From: Moringa oleifera
Lineage: Eukaryota > Streptophyta > Magnoliopsida > Brassicales > Moringaceae
Assembly (NCBI GenBank): GCA_021397835.1
Contig: JAJFZO010000165.1
Location: forward strand, 2,108,001 to 2,172,000
Length of the DNA stretch: 64,000 nt
Direction: 5' to 3'
Shown here one piece after another: positions 1 through 12,300 of this stretch (position 1 is the stretch's first letter; every line of letters begins with the position of its first letter). Position numbers and translations under genes: made by a program. Under the pieces are notes generated by a model, which was given only the letters and a program-made list of their open reading frames with translations, was not told the DNA's origin and ran no database searches.

Positions 1-1624
1 GATTGAGTATTAAAAAACCTTGGTTTCCATTTCCACCATGTCGCTCCATTGAAGAGATGAAGGAAGAGAAAACTAATACCAAAGCTTCAAAATTGAAGTT
101 GAAGCTAAAGCCAATGTTGAAGCCATAGCCCATGCAATAAATAGTTGTTCAATATTGATAAATCTTGAACTCTATAAGTTAAAGTTAGTCCTAACTACCA
201 GCACTTGACCTATTAGTGGTTTTTCTTTTTCCTTGCCCTAGCTGGCTAAAAGGCATAGTTTTTGTACATGAATTCCTAAGCAAAGTAAAATCCCTTTATC
301 CTAAAATGTAATCATAAAAGTCTTATAAGGCCATTCACCCCATTATTGATTATCCTTTCTTTCTTAGCTTAAGTAGCTCTCAAGCCCCCCAAAAATCCAA
401 ACGAGGAATCATACGTAGTTGAGGTAGACATTGTGGAAGCTATAGGACTTGAGAATCACTACACATCCCAAAGGGGCAGAAAAAGGATGCCGCCCTCAGA
501 ATGGTAATCAATGGCCCCCCAAATTAGTAATTTGATTAATGGTTCCTAGATGAGAATCTGCATACCTTGAGTCAAGTAAACAAAGCAATACATTAGGGAA
601 AAAGAGGCAACGTATTAACCAGAGGGGGATGCTAACCCTTTTGCTTTTGGACTAGCCTTCCTTGTCCTCAACCAATTTGCCTTGTCTTATCTAGCCATTT
701 CAGACTGGCCTTTTGAAGCTTTCTCGCTTCCCCCTTAAAGAGGAACACTAGCTAAGGCACTAATAAGACCAACAATTAATACCCTTCTTCATTTATCTCA
801 ACATGAGCCTTGAGACTTGCCTTGCTTTCCTGCCTGAGGAGGGGCAAAGCACTACAAGAAGAACAAAAAACAAATCCTTTCTTATTTCTTGATTAGAGAA
901 TATAAATTCATTATATAAAGATTCTATGTCATCCTTAGTATCACCCGATCCTCACTTTAATATAAAGGCTGGGAATGGGCAGAGAGAAGTAGGAAGGGGA
1001 GTGGGATACCAGTATAGTGAACAATTGAGTGGCTATCTAACCATTCAATTGGCTATAAAGGCAAGTTTCAGCAAAAAAGGTAAGTCGATGATGACCAGTA
1101 CAAACTTAGGTAGGTTGATCATCGCTCATCCCTCATGTTCTCTCCCATGAAGTGATTAATCCTTAAAATTCGAGAAAATCTTTCAATTGGAGGAAATTTC
1201 CACCCTCTGGTGATCCATTCTGTCTTTCCATACACCTAGTAAAGTATTCCATCTTGTGGATTACTTTAAGTAGTTCTTGCAATCCAACCCCCTCCTTTTC
1301 CACCTATCCCTTCACTCCTTAGGGATTTCGTAAAGCTAAAAAATCATGGTTCATCGCTCGAAAGGAGGGAGTAAAAGTAAGTATTTCCTATTCAATCGGT
1401 AATAAAACAATCCGCAAGGAAAGTTTCTTCAATGGAAATGCCAAGTCTCGATGATTATTGAGTTAGCCTTTTACCTTGTTTCAAAGCTAACACCCTTGCT
1501 TTTTTTATGAGTTGGCTACTCTGTTATACACTATCTTTCTCTTGACACATAGTTACCTTTATTGAAATTCCTTTTTGCTTCTTTTCTTACTACGGGATTT
1601 GCTTATTTAGTATGGTTTGTTATC
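1..1624. other. Decayed organelle-like spacer
   Basis: No gene could be supported here. The texture (short purine and pyrimidine runs, many in-frame stops, repeated words built on CTTGCTTT and GAAAGG) resembles plant mitochondrial intergenic DNA and matches the other spacers of the window. A 74-codon ORF at 926-1150 has no recognisable domain and looks fortuitous. The right edge is the abrupt start of plastid psaB homology. Confidence 0.5.
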
Positions 1625-1862
1625 GTCTTGTACCCATGCCTCAAAATTTCCTTACCAAGCTACATGAAAAAGATTTTCAGAAGTCCACAGAAAAATTATT
1701 GCTAATTTGTCAAATTGAGAAGCAAAAATGTTCTAATAAAGACGTTCCTTAGTGATATCATCATGACTCTCGAAGTTATGTGCGGTAGCAATACCAAACC
1801 AAAGATGACCAAGTAGACTCTTGAGTTAAGCATTGGCTGAACCTTGGAAATCTTAATGCCAT
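1625..1862 (-). pseudogene. psaB: psaB 5' fragment (plastid photosystem I P700 apoprotein A2), decayed
   Basis: Read on the minus strand from the ATG at 1862-1860, the sequence begins MALRFPRFSQ, the start of the plastid PsaB protein, and goes on through recognisable pieces (NIFAS, the stretch around LAIIFLWTS, HVAW) before homology stops near 1625, about 80 codons in. PsaB is a chlorophyll-binding core subunit of photosystem I in the thylakoid membrane; this piece has only the extreme N-terminus and no membrane core. Reading is broken by stops and small indels. It lies directly downstream of the psaA relic with a 25-base spacer, as in the plastid psaA-psaB-rps14 operon, so it was copied as a unit. 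The loss is a breakpoint, since unrelated spacer follows. Recognition is from recalled protein sequence. Confidence 0.88.
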
Positions 1863-1887
1863 AATGCCTTTCAAATCTTCCTAGCCA

Positions 1888-3645
1888 TTATCCTACTACA
1901 ATAATTCTTGCTAACAAGAATGCCCACTTTGTGGCAATTCCACGCAGAAGGTAATGGATTACTTCTACAACACATCCTAGTACAATGCTCAAGGCTCTAG
2001 GCTAAGTGGCACGAGCAACTTTAATTCATTATGAGCCCAAATAGTGGATTCAATAAGTTCTTGCCAATAACCATGCCCGTTGAATAGAAACATTAAACTA
2101 ATGGCATGTTTGGTTCATGGAATGGAATAAAAAAGGAATAGAATAAGTATTCTTTGGGAATAGAAAAAAGAGGAATAGAAAAGAATAAGTATTATTATGT
2201 TTGGTTTATTGGAATTGAATAGAGCATGAATTCATTTTTATGTGTTTGACTTATCGAAGAATAAGGTAGGAAAGCAATTGAAATAAGGTTAAAAGAGTAC
2301 TATATCCTTCAACTAAATTAATTATAATTTAATGAAGAACCATAAGACTAAATTACTTAATGCTTGCACCCATAAGAAATCGCAGAGCCACCCATTAATA
2401 GTAATGGAACTCTTTGAAAAGTTACCTTCTGTGACATGAGTTACTACCCTTTGATCACTTACACTACCCTAACATGTGATTGCATTTTCCAACTGAAATG
2501 AAATATTACTACTAAAATTGTATTGTACATTTAGAATAGTCCTAAGAAAACATGATCCTAAGCGAATACTTAACATGTCCCCCCTCTTCTGAGGCCATCA
2601 CAAGGGAAACAAAAACCAAGATTTGCTTTATCTAGTATCAAACGTGAGCTAGGAGCAAATAGAACACCTTTCAAGGGTATCAATGTCATCAAATGAATCA
2701 TAAATCCATGGATGTGATGTCCCAAAAAATCTGCGATTTGCCACCCACAACTAATAAATCACTAGCCCTCTAGTCAAATTAATGCTAATGCTTCACCAAG
2801 GACTATTGCCCCAGGTGCCAAAGCATGGGTATTTCATATCCATTGAGCAAAGGAAGGTTGTAATTATATAGTAATATCTGAAAACATATCTTATGGATGC
2901 CTTAAACCACTCATGATATCATTATAAATATACAAAGCAAAATTGTGAAAGCCTAAAAATAAAGATACCTAGTTAAAATGTGATATGATTGCATCACGAT
3001 GCTTAAGGACACGATCTAATAAATCATTGCATCAATTAGTTGGATCATAATCTCTTACCATAAAAATGGTTGCAATAGCACCAACTATGAGAAATTTACC
3101 AATCCACATTTGATGTGTGAATAATGACCGTTATGTACCATAGTTAGTAGCTAGATATGAATAAGAGGGCATGTAATACATATGGTGAGCTATAGAAATG
3201 GTTAAAGAGCCTAACATAGCTAAGTTAAGAGATAATTAAGCATGCCATGATGTTCTTAGGATTTCCTATAGTCCTTTATGGATTTGAGCTATAAATGGAC
3301 CTTTATGTGCCTCTAAAATATCTTTTAGATCATGACCAAACCCCAATTGGTCCTATACATGTCATCCGCTATCAAGAAAAGAATCGCAATAGCTAAATGA
3401 TGGTGTGTAATATTAGTCAGCCATAGACCCCTAGTCATTGAATTTAATCCTCCAAGAAAAGTGAGAAATTTTGCATATTTTTATCAATTCAAGGTAAAAA
3501 AAAGGGTTGCTCCTTCAATAAAACTTAGATAAAGTTGAGCCAAAAGATCCAAATTCAAGATGAATTCATGATGAAGTGGGATTTCTTCATGATTTACCCC
3601 AGCATTTTGGAAATTTATTAATCAGTAAAGACACATTCATTCATT
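1888..3645 (-). pseudogene. psaA: psaA fragment (plastid photosystem I P700 apoprotein A1), decayed and interrupted
   Basis: On the minus strand this covers roughly the C-terminal two thirds of PsaA, ending at the stop codon (1890-1888) after ARIIAVG-like residues. Readable landmarks from the 5' side are EGAT..FFTLN, the histidine cluster [14 protein letters not shown] (ancestrally AHHHLAI), YRTNWG, RDYDPT, the FPCDG motif of the iron-sulfur cluster loop (still partly readable near 2590) and ELIES. The stretch around 2400-2570 still shows VIFHFSWKMQS and SITINGW. Numerous stops arise from C-to-T or G-to-A changes and there are frameshifts, so no protein can be made. About 230 bp of unrelated sequence (2101-2330) interrupts it, with roughly 45 bp of psaA missing at that point. 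The 5' third is absent; homology fades near 3645. A plastid gene beside mitochondrial relics suggests plastid DNA already carried by the mitochondrial donor. Confidence 0.93.
2101..2330. mobile_element. Foreign insertion inside psaA, possible truncated nuclear repeat
   Basis: Plastid psaA homology stops after AAACATTAAACTA and resumes at about 2331. The material between begins with TGTTTGGTTCATGGAATGG and contains a second related stretch, TGTTTGGTTTATTGGAAT, near 2198. Words of this type occur near the ends of small nuclear DNA transposons in plants, but I see no convincing terminal inverted repeat or target duplication, and about 45 bp of psaA is missing at the site. It may be a truncated miniature element or a deletion-repair filler. 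Confidence 0.5.
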
Positions 3646-6299
3646 AGAAAACATATAGAGCTGGGCCAACCAAAGTGTAGTCCAAGTTTTTCCTAAAAGT
3701 CTCTCTATACCAAATGATACCTTTCTAAATGCAAGATATATATTTAAGAGGTGGGTTAGTCAATCCATTTTTACCATTGGAGAGGTACTTAACAAAAAAA
3801 TACTAGCACCATGTCCTTCTTTTTTTCCTTTGGAAATCTCCATAGCCATTTTATAAGAAGGGCTGGCTTGGTTAAAGTCCACCTCCTTCATTAAGATGAT
3901 TGGAAAAATCCAAACCATAAGAAATCTTTCATTTTTTTTGTATGGGATGTTAGTAAGGATGAACATGACGAGGTCTTATTGCATTACTTTCTCCTTTTTT
4001 TAAGAAATTCAAACATATTTATCTCAATCTTATAGTAATTTCCTTTTTTAAATCACATCAAGATGAACTTTGAAGGAGTAAGGAAGGTAACTCTAAGAAT
4101 TCAAATTATGGTAGGCTCATAAGAATGGCGATGGTGCTATCATACGGAATTGAATAGTGTCCCTCTAGGGATTAAAGATGCAACCTTTGCAAAAGCAGAA
4201 ACTCTCTTGCATGGCCATAGTTTTGTCCAAACTATTGATTCTTTTAAAGTCATCATATCAAACAAAAAAGGGTTTTCTTAACATGATTAGATGGGCAAAT
4301 GGTAATAATCAAGAACGTTGGCTCATATGTTTTATCCTAAGAAAACATTTTTCAAATATATTGAGTTAAAATTCACCATATGAAGAGGGAAGTGACTCAT
4401 TTGGCTGACCATCAGGCTAACTTGGCTGTTAGGCTACATTCTTGTAGTCAGTCGATAGGGGGTCTTCCATTCCAAAAGAGATTATAAATTCATTTTTTCC
4501 CTAACTTATCATCTCCTAGTAGGACTTCTTTCTTCTTCAACTTAGCACTTTATAGATAGACATTTTTATTGAGAACGCTTCAAGGTTTCAACAAAAAGCA
4601 GTTAAGTTGAAGGAGCTTTCACAAATAAAATTTCAGTAGAGATCGCTTGCTCAGTAATACTACCTTGGGAGAAGACAAAACACTAGAATATAACTGAAAA
4701 AACCATTGTTTGAAAGCTTTTTTGATATATGAACAAGATTACTATAGAAGAGTTGGTGAACATTATTTTGACTCATAGCTTTAAGATGACTAGCATTAAT
4801 AAGCCACCTTTAACACCACCTCAACTCTTAATCATAGACAGACTTGCACTAACTTTAACATAAAAACATGAACCTGGTTTGTCTCTTTGTACACATTAGC
4901 TTAACTCACTTTTAACCTCCCTAGACATAATGAAAACTACCTGAAAAAGGGTATACAAAGGAATAAGAAAGGGGTTTGATAAAAAAGATTTTAGGAATAT
5001 CCCACTTAGTTAATAAACATCAAGTTTAAAGTTGGGGCAGCATGGATGCGAGACCATTGAAGTGAAGTTTAGAATCATTATGGTTTCTATCTTTAGATTA
5101 ATAAATTAGAGAATTACTAAGGTCATTCAACAATTTAACATGCTCCACTAAACGTCACGCTTCATCTACCTATCTTTAGAGAGAATAGAATGAGTCATCC
5201 TAGCTTTTATTGGGAGTTTGAATTGCTCTATAAGATAGTAGGGTGAATGAACTGGATTAGTGTGATTTGGCTAGCTGATTAGCATATAGAACAAATTGCC
5301 TCCATGCTCTTTGTCTAAGATTAGACTAAAGGTACCAAAGCAAGCATTTTTATTTTTATTTTTGCTAAAAAGCCCATAGGTTGTATTGCTAGCCATACGC
5401 AGCTTAAACTGTGATGGTCGAAATGCTTACCTATTATCGATCTCTAAGGCACCTTTGGTTGAACGTTCACACTTGATCCATGGTCTACATTTCTTACATT
5501 TATTCCAAAAAATTTAAACAAAAAAAAGAAAGGAATTCTAACCTCGTGGGCTACTATAATCAGCTTCATTGTGCCTGATTGGTATTTTGCCATCTTCACG
5601 GTTTTCCTTTTTACGAGCTACTTTTCAAGCCTTCAAGTGCCAATCTTTGCTTGGGCAAGCTCCAAGGCTCGACCATAGCATTTTATTGGTTCCTCTAGGG
5701 GCTTTTTATAGTTTTACATGCGTTCTTTAAGCAATCGAGGGGCATCGACTACATAGATGAGGCACCCGAGACAATAAAAGCCCATTCCTTCATGCTCTCG
5801 AACTCTTTAGCTTCAATTTAAGAAAAAAAAGCCTAGTGCTTGTGAAACCATAGGATAGGCAAAACCTAGCAGGCAACAACATTGGGAAAAAAATGATCAG
5901 GATCTCATGAGTGGTAGATGTTGAAGCAAACTCCGAATCTAAGATGTACCCACCTAAAAAGAAAAAGGAAACTCACCACTCACTAATAAAAGAAAAGAAA
6001 GAAAGGACAAATTGAAGGCTCTGAGGCCGAAATGCTATAGGGTCTTTAAGCCCCATGCTTGATCCTCAAGATTAGTAGGCCATCGTGAGAATATAACGAT
6101 TGAAAAGCTATGCCTTAGTTTCTTTAATGAAAGTTGTATTGCTCGAAGGGGGCATGTTACAAAAGCATAGGTAGTGGTAAGCATAGGAGGCGTGCTTGAA
6201 GGGTAGCGGTAATAGTGTGGTTCCAAACACCATTACTAGATTGAGATCTGCAAGGGTGGTAGGAACTTCGACTGCCTTATATCAAGTGAAGATAAGGGG
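3646..6299. other. Organelle-like spacer without recognised genes
   Basis: Stop-rich DNA of the same character as the flanks. ORFs of 60-70 codons (for example 3966-3760 on the minus strand and 4178-4369 on the plus strand) have no recognised motif. The first 300 bases after the psaA breakpoint do not continue psaA, so they belong to the mitochondrial or nuclear context. Confidence 0.45.
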
Positions 6300-6376
6300 T
6301 GGTAGGCTTAGTAGGGCTCAAACCTACAATATAATCGTTATAAGTGGCATGTTTCAACCAATTAAGCTATATCCTT
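6300..6376 (-). pseudogene. trnI-CAU: Mitochondrial tRNA-Ile(CAU) relic
   Basis: The minus strand matches plant mitochondrial trnI-CAU almost throughout: the D-arm region AGCTTAATTGGTTGAAAC, the anticodon arm, the variable and T-arm run ATTGTAGGTTTGAGCCC, the 3' acceptor strand TAAGCCT, then CCA (6302-6300 on the minus strand). In the working tRNA the anticodon is CAU and its C is modified to lysidine so that it reads AUA. Here the loop reads CTTATAA where CTCATAA is expected, so the anticodon has become UAU by one C-to-T change. The anticodon stem has lost pairs and the T loop reads TTTGA instead of TTCGA. The 5' acceptor strand has drifted and no longer pairs well. It is best called a pseudogene; an overlapping plus-strand ORF is meaningless. 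Confidence 0.88.
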
Positions 6377-9300
6377 ATAGATCTTTACATGCAAATTGCT
6401 CACTTTAAGAAGAACAGACAAAAACAAAGGACCTTTGTTTATCTGTTTTTTCATTTTCTCGGTAATGAACAATTAGAAAAATAAAAATGGTTTTCTTATT
6501 GTTTATGCATATATATATATATATATATATATATGTAATAAAAGAAAGCAAGTGACTGTTTCGTCACCAAATTATCAGTACGCTTTGTCACTCATAATGA
6601 CTCAAACAGGCAGGGCTCTCTATTTGCTTGCAATGCTGACAATTTGTGTTTAGTTAAAAGTAGAAATAGAGGGCACCTTTTGCTCCACACATCAAAACAA
6701 GTAAAAAAGTCTAAATTACATAAATAGTAAGAAAGAAAAACTTAGTTATGGGAATCGAAGGTTAGGTCGACTACTTCCTTTAGTATATCTAAACCTAAAA
6801 AAGTGTATTCTTACACAGTTTTTTTTCCCTTTTTGTCAATGTTGCCAATTTTCAGAATAATAATGTATCCTCATGCATACAGTTGCCCAATTACTTTTTT
6901 CCTTTAACTTTTTTAGCCACTTTTACATTTATCATATTTAAGAGACCTTGTGTTGGAGCATTTAGCAATGCCAACAGCCTAGTTGAGGGCTAGTTGTTTG
7001 GAGTCAAGTTAAGACAAGGCCCGTTGGGCTTGCTTCTCATGAGATTGAATGAAGGAATTGGAAAGGAGCTTATAAACTAGGTGGGTAGGCTTGTAGGCAC
7101 ACAAAAAAGGGAAAGCGGATGGAGGGTGCTTCTCAACTAAAGTTAAAGCAAGATCGTTGGAAAAATGCTTTGTAAGTGAAGTGATTTGAAGCAAGTAGAG
7201 TTAAAAAGGCTGTAAAGATATATTCACCTCAAGAATTAGAATAGAAAACCTTGATTTTAGTAAATCTTTTCATTCTTCTATCAAAAATGACATATATGGA
7301 TGATCCTCATTCCGATAATAGAGAGCTAGATGGGTTCTAAACACAAGATCAAAAGGAGAAGTACAAAAAGTGTCCTTAATGAAAGGGCTTAGCCTTTTTA
7401 TAACAAAAGAGGTAAAAGATTGACTTAAACAAAGCTTCTCCAAAAAGAAAAGAAAAGAGCTTACAAACTCTACAGTCCTTCTTAATCCCTTACTCCATAA
7501 GGCCTCTCGCATGATCTTTTATAAGAGACGAGGCAGGAGAAAAGTAAATATTAGCATTCTTTTTAAAACCGAGAAGAAGATTCATTAATAACAGGAAGAT
7601 GAAAAGAAGTAGCACATATTTGATGGTAAGGAGAGAGAGTACTAAGACTAGTTAGAGGTAATTGTTTGAAGTTTGCAGTTTAAACAATAAGGAACTTATA
7701 TGGAGAACAAAAAGAAGAAAGAAGTGAAGAATCACCAATCATATTCTTCAATGCACCTGAAGAAAGAAAGCAATCCCCTATCATGGTTGTGTAAGGGAGA
7801 ATAAATACTTGTAGTAGAGGAGGAAGAGATATGACCAGGCAGATTCATCCTCTGAATCTACTTCCAATTTCGTGGGGTAAAACTCTCTGTGTCGAGCATG
7901 GGAATACTCCTAAGATCATAAAAGCAATGCTTCAAAGGCCCTATTCCACAAGGAGATTAGTAAGTTTTTGATTCAGTAGGCATCTATAATGGAGCAACAA
8001 GATGAGCTATGCCTAACTATCAATGAGAGTTTGCATTTTACCGCTTACAAGTGTCTGCAGTCATGTGACATAACTTCTTGCAAGAGTGGCGATCTTGGAC
8101 ATGTCTCATTCACCTAATGCACTAGTAGAGCTTTTAAATTGAAGATTCTGATTGTAAGGTCAATGTTCTAAAACATGTTTAGCTGATCTTATAAAAGCAT
8201 AAACCTTCGATAATAAATAGAATAACACACTTCTTTCTTTTTTGACCTATAAGCCAAGGCATGTTCTTCATGTTGCAACTGATACAAAGGTGGAGAATCA
8301 TTTTGAAAATCAAGGTTATTTTTTTAATGTTTAGCAGTTGAAAAAGAAATGATGGTGTATATGTGGCTCAAAGGAAGTAAATAAGTCATCCATTTGAAGC
8401 TAAGCACTTTTCATCTTTTATAAGAAAATCCCTTTCTTTTTCTTTAGTCTTGGAAATTAAGTGAACCATCCATATAAGCACAAGAATTTTTCTCGAGCAA
8501 ATCATTCTTCATCGCATAAGCCCATGACAAGTCATTTCCAAATGCTTGTTATGTAAGAGTATAGGAAAAGACTATGGAATCCATTATACTAAGACCCAAA
8601 AAATCATACAAAGACTGAAAATCGAGACTCAAAACTAGTCAAGAAGGCTTAACTCAAGCAATCACTCAAGAGAAGAAAGGATTTTTGCTTGCTGAATTTG
8701 CAATAAATGGGCTTAAATTAAATTAAAGAGCTAGGATGGTAGCAAGAGTATCTCACAAACTCGAGCTCAAGACCTTCAATTCAAATATGATCGACCAGAT
8801 CCAATCAAATGTTCAAAGAACTATTCATGAAAAAGAAGTTCTTTTCTGGCTAATTTGGTTTTTAAAGAAGAAGGAAACACTTGATCTAGGCCTTCAAAGG
8901 GCATAGAAATCAAAGAGATCATGAGATCAATGTGGAAATTCTCGATATCCATGGCCAATTGCATCCTATAGACTTTCTTAATTAGGTAAGTAACAAGCAA
9001 AAGTTTGATTGGAAACAACTATCCGAGGTGTGCAAAGGTGAAATTTCAAAGCATGGGTTATGCCCCAATTCTATGGAATCAAGTCTAAGTAAAATGCGAT
9101 ACAGGTTGTAGGAGAAATTGCTTCCCTTCAAATAGACTAAAAGCTTATTCCAAAGATTTCACTTCACTTTAAAGGATATGAGGGGGAGAAGCCTACACAA
9201 ACGCCCTTATATCTAATAGGTTTTTGGAGTTTTACTAATTGTTTATTCATAATGGCTTCAATGAATTTGATGAAGAATCCTTGCTTGATGGGGCTTAAGA

Positions 9301-12300
9301 TGAAATTTCAATGCATCATATATGGACAGTAGCCTATCAAGTAGCTCTAAAGGTCGGGGAAAAGATAAAGATAAGGGCCATTCTTTTAAAATGCTACTTG
9401 ATTAGATCCTTTGCGCCTTATGAGACTATTCCTTTGACTTTGAACTCATACTTAATAAGGAAAAAAATGAAAAAGAGAGGAAAACACACTAATAATACTA
9501 TTAAATAGAGGGTTGAAGGGGAATAAAAAGTCTCCCTATAACATTCATCTGGCTAAACAATAAAACAAAAGCGAAAACCAGGGCATCTCATCACCATAGA
9601 GATTTTTTCCTCTTTCTTCAAAGACTAAAAGTAGTCTGTTCACTTCGTGAACTATAGTCATCCTTTTAAGGTCATTGTAGATAATAAAAGAAGTACGACC
9701 TAGATGTAGTTGTAATTAGTCTAGCACGAAAAAATAAAAATTGCAACCTACTTATAATTTTTTTCTTTCTCTCTATTGGGATTGGTCTTCAATTTAGCTT
9801 GCTTAGGTCAAGTAAGCAATTGAAGAAATTTTGTATACACAATTTCTTTTAGTATTAGAAAGCTCAAGGTGATTATAGTATATATAGATCTGTAGTTAGC
9901 TCAGCTTGGGCAGCATCACCATTATGAGGTACCATTAATAGCAAGACCATATAGATGGCATCACGAGTCCTCTACCTAAGTGACTGAACCACCACTTCTT
10001 GATTTGTTCTTTCGAGCTCCAAGAAGACTTACTTGATTTGAGAAGAAATCTTTTCTCGAAAGTGATGCTATTTAATCGATGATCATAGTAAGTCGCTAGG
10101 CTAAATGTGAATGCTTTCTTTCTATGAAATCTTATTAATGTGGCTCACAAAAAGCAACGAGACAATCAATGGCCAACTTAAGAATCACTAACCTTTAACT
10201 CTTTAAACGTCAATTAGCGTGCCTTCTTCTTTCGATCTCTATCTAAACAAATCATTGAGGAAGTTAGGTAGGTTCTGGCTAAGCACTTTAATGCGAAGCA
10301 CACCCTTCACCCATGGCATGAGAAAAACTAGCTAAATGCATGTAAAGCTTCACCACCTTCCTCGAGCTTGAGCTTATAGACCTTTGTGGGTCAATTACAT
10401 GTTTTCTTGATTTTAAACCAGATTACCATTTGCATCATCCCTAACAATCGAGCCTGATACAATGCCTATATTTTTGCTTCTTTTCCAAAGACAAGTCACA
10501 ATCTACAACTTTTTTGATGTAGATGCTTTTGAAATAACTTATTCTTCTTTAGACTCGGATGGCCATGATGCGGCATTATTTCAAACAATTGCTATTGCAT
10601 TTGGTCTCACTATGCTTGGTTAGATTGGTTAAGAATGCACTTGAAGCTCTAAGGCTTCATAAGGAGCACTATTATGACCTTGTGCCATACTAAATCATGG
10701 TGCTCTACTGTGTCATATTTAAAATAACTCTTAATCTTAGCCCCACCTACCTTTTTTACATTTGCTTTCCTTCATGAATTAATCCATCTTATTATATGTG
10801 AATCTCACTATCAGATCGTGACTGGGATTGTAATCATGAGCAGGACAACTATGCCCTATATCAACGTTCAATGTTTGCCATATCCAAAACTAGTAGCTTC
10901 ATGTGCCTGCTCATGTGCAAGTGATGAAACATTTGTTATAGATGTTTGATTTTCGATTTAACATCTGCATGGACCTGAGCAATTGATCACTAAATGCAGT
11001 TCCTTATCACATGAAACTCATTAATCTGATGTGGTCACTTTCAACAAAAATGGCTAAGATATGCAATTTAGACATCTAGATACCTAGAAGGTGCATCCCA
11101 CTCATGGGATCACTATTTAAATCTTTAAGTCTACAATATACTTAGATCATAAAGGCTTGCTAGGTTTAACGTTAATGTTCACATCTCTGGCATATGAGTT
11201 AAATGGCTTTCAGTTTCTTATGAATTTTGTACATTCATAAGGAACATAGTGGTCCTAAAGGTGTCTATGGCCACCTTCAGTTTGATTTGCGATGGATGTG
11301 AACAATAAGATGCTCACTGGGATTAACTTGGATATATTTGAAAAGACAGTCAGTGTTTACCTTCAATCCCCTAGGATCTAGGTTTCCCACCCATCACTAG
11401 TCGACTAGGTCAGGTGGTTGAGGGAGAGGAGAAAAAGAAAGATATTTGCCATTGGTAACTAGATTAATCACAGGTTGCAAGAGCGTATAGCTGAATTATT
11501 AAGACGCAAGAAAGCATCCATAGGATTCCATTCTTTCTGCTTGAACTTACTTTAAAAGGGAAAAAATGGTATAAGCCTTAGCATTAACTCTTTTGTTGAC
11601 TCTTTCGAAGAAGCAAGTGAAGGGTACAATCTAAAATGATTCCACATGAAAGAGGACTAGATAATTGCCTTTCTTGTGTAAGTAGAAGCGGGCTAGTCCC
11701 CCAAAAATACCCATTCATTAGAGTTAGGGTGACAGAAAAAGTTCTTAGTTTTTTAACTTTCATTAGTGCTAGGTCACAAGCAGACCAAGGGTGGCGATGG
11801 AGTCAGACCAAAGCTCATATGCACAATTTTGAAAATCAAATGTGTACTACAAGAAAGACTTCTAGTGTGGGAGGAGTGGCTTAGACTGTCTCACTATCCA
11901 TAACTACTATTATCTCACTCAAAGTGCAATCATCAATCTACGCTTATTCCGCTTTTTTTCTTGCTTTGATTTAGGACATCCTATGATTTGCTCTAGATAT
12001 ATATTTATATATATGTATATATAGATGTTTATTTACATCTTCTAGATCGTCTTTTGTCTTTCTTCATTTATTAGGAATTTACTCATATGGCTTTCTTTTT
12101 ATGTCATCTTAAGCTTCCTCAAGGTTAGCGAGGAGAGAAAGGTGGATTGTAGCTTTCTTCCTACTGTAAGGTTAGAGGACAAAATAATTAATTATAACCT
12201 ATTAGGTTGATCTTCTGTCAGTTAGTCCAATCCTATCAGCCTGTCAACAATCCTTCCTTGTGTGTTGTCTATTATCTAGTAGTCTAATGATTACATATTT

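Noticed and set aside
9890..9975. tRNA-like start GTAGTTAGCTCAGCTTGG
   Set aside because: It resembles a D-arm, but no matching anticodon stem, T arm or acceptor pairing could be found within 90 bases.
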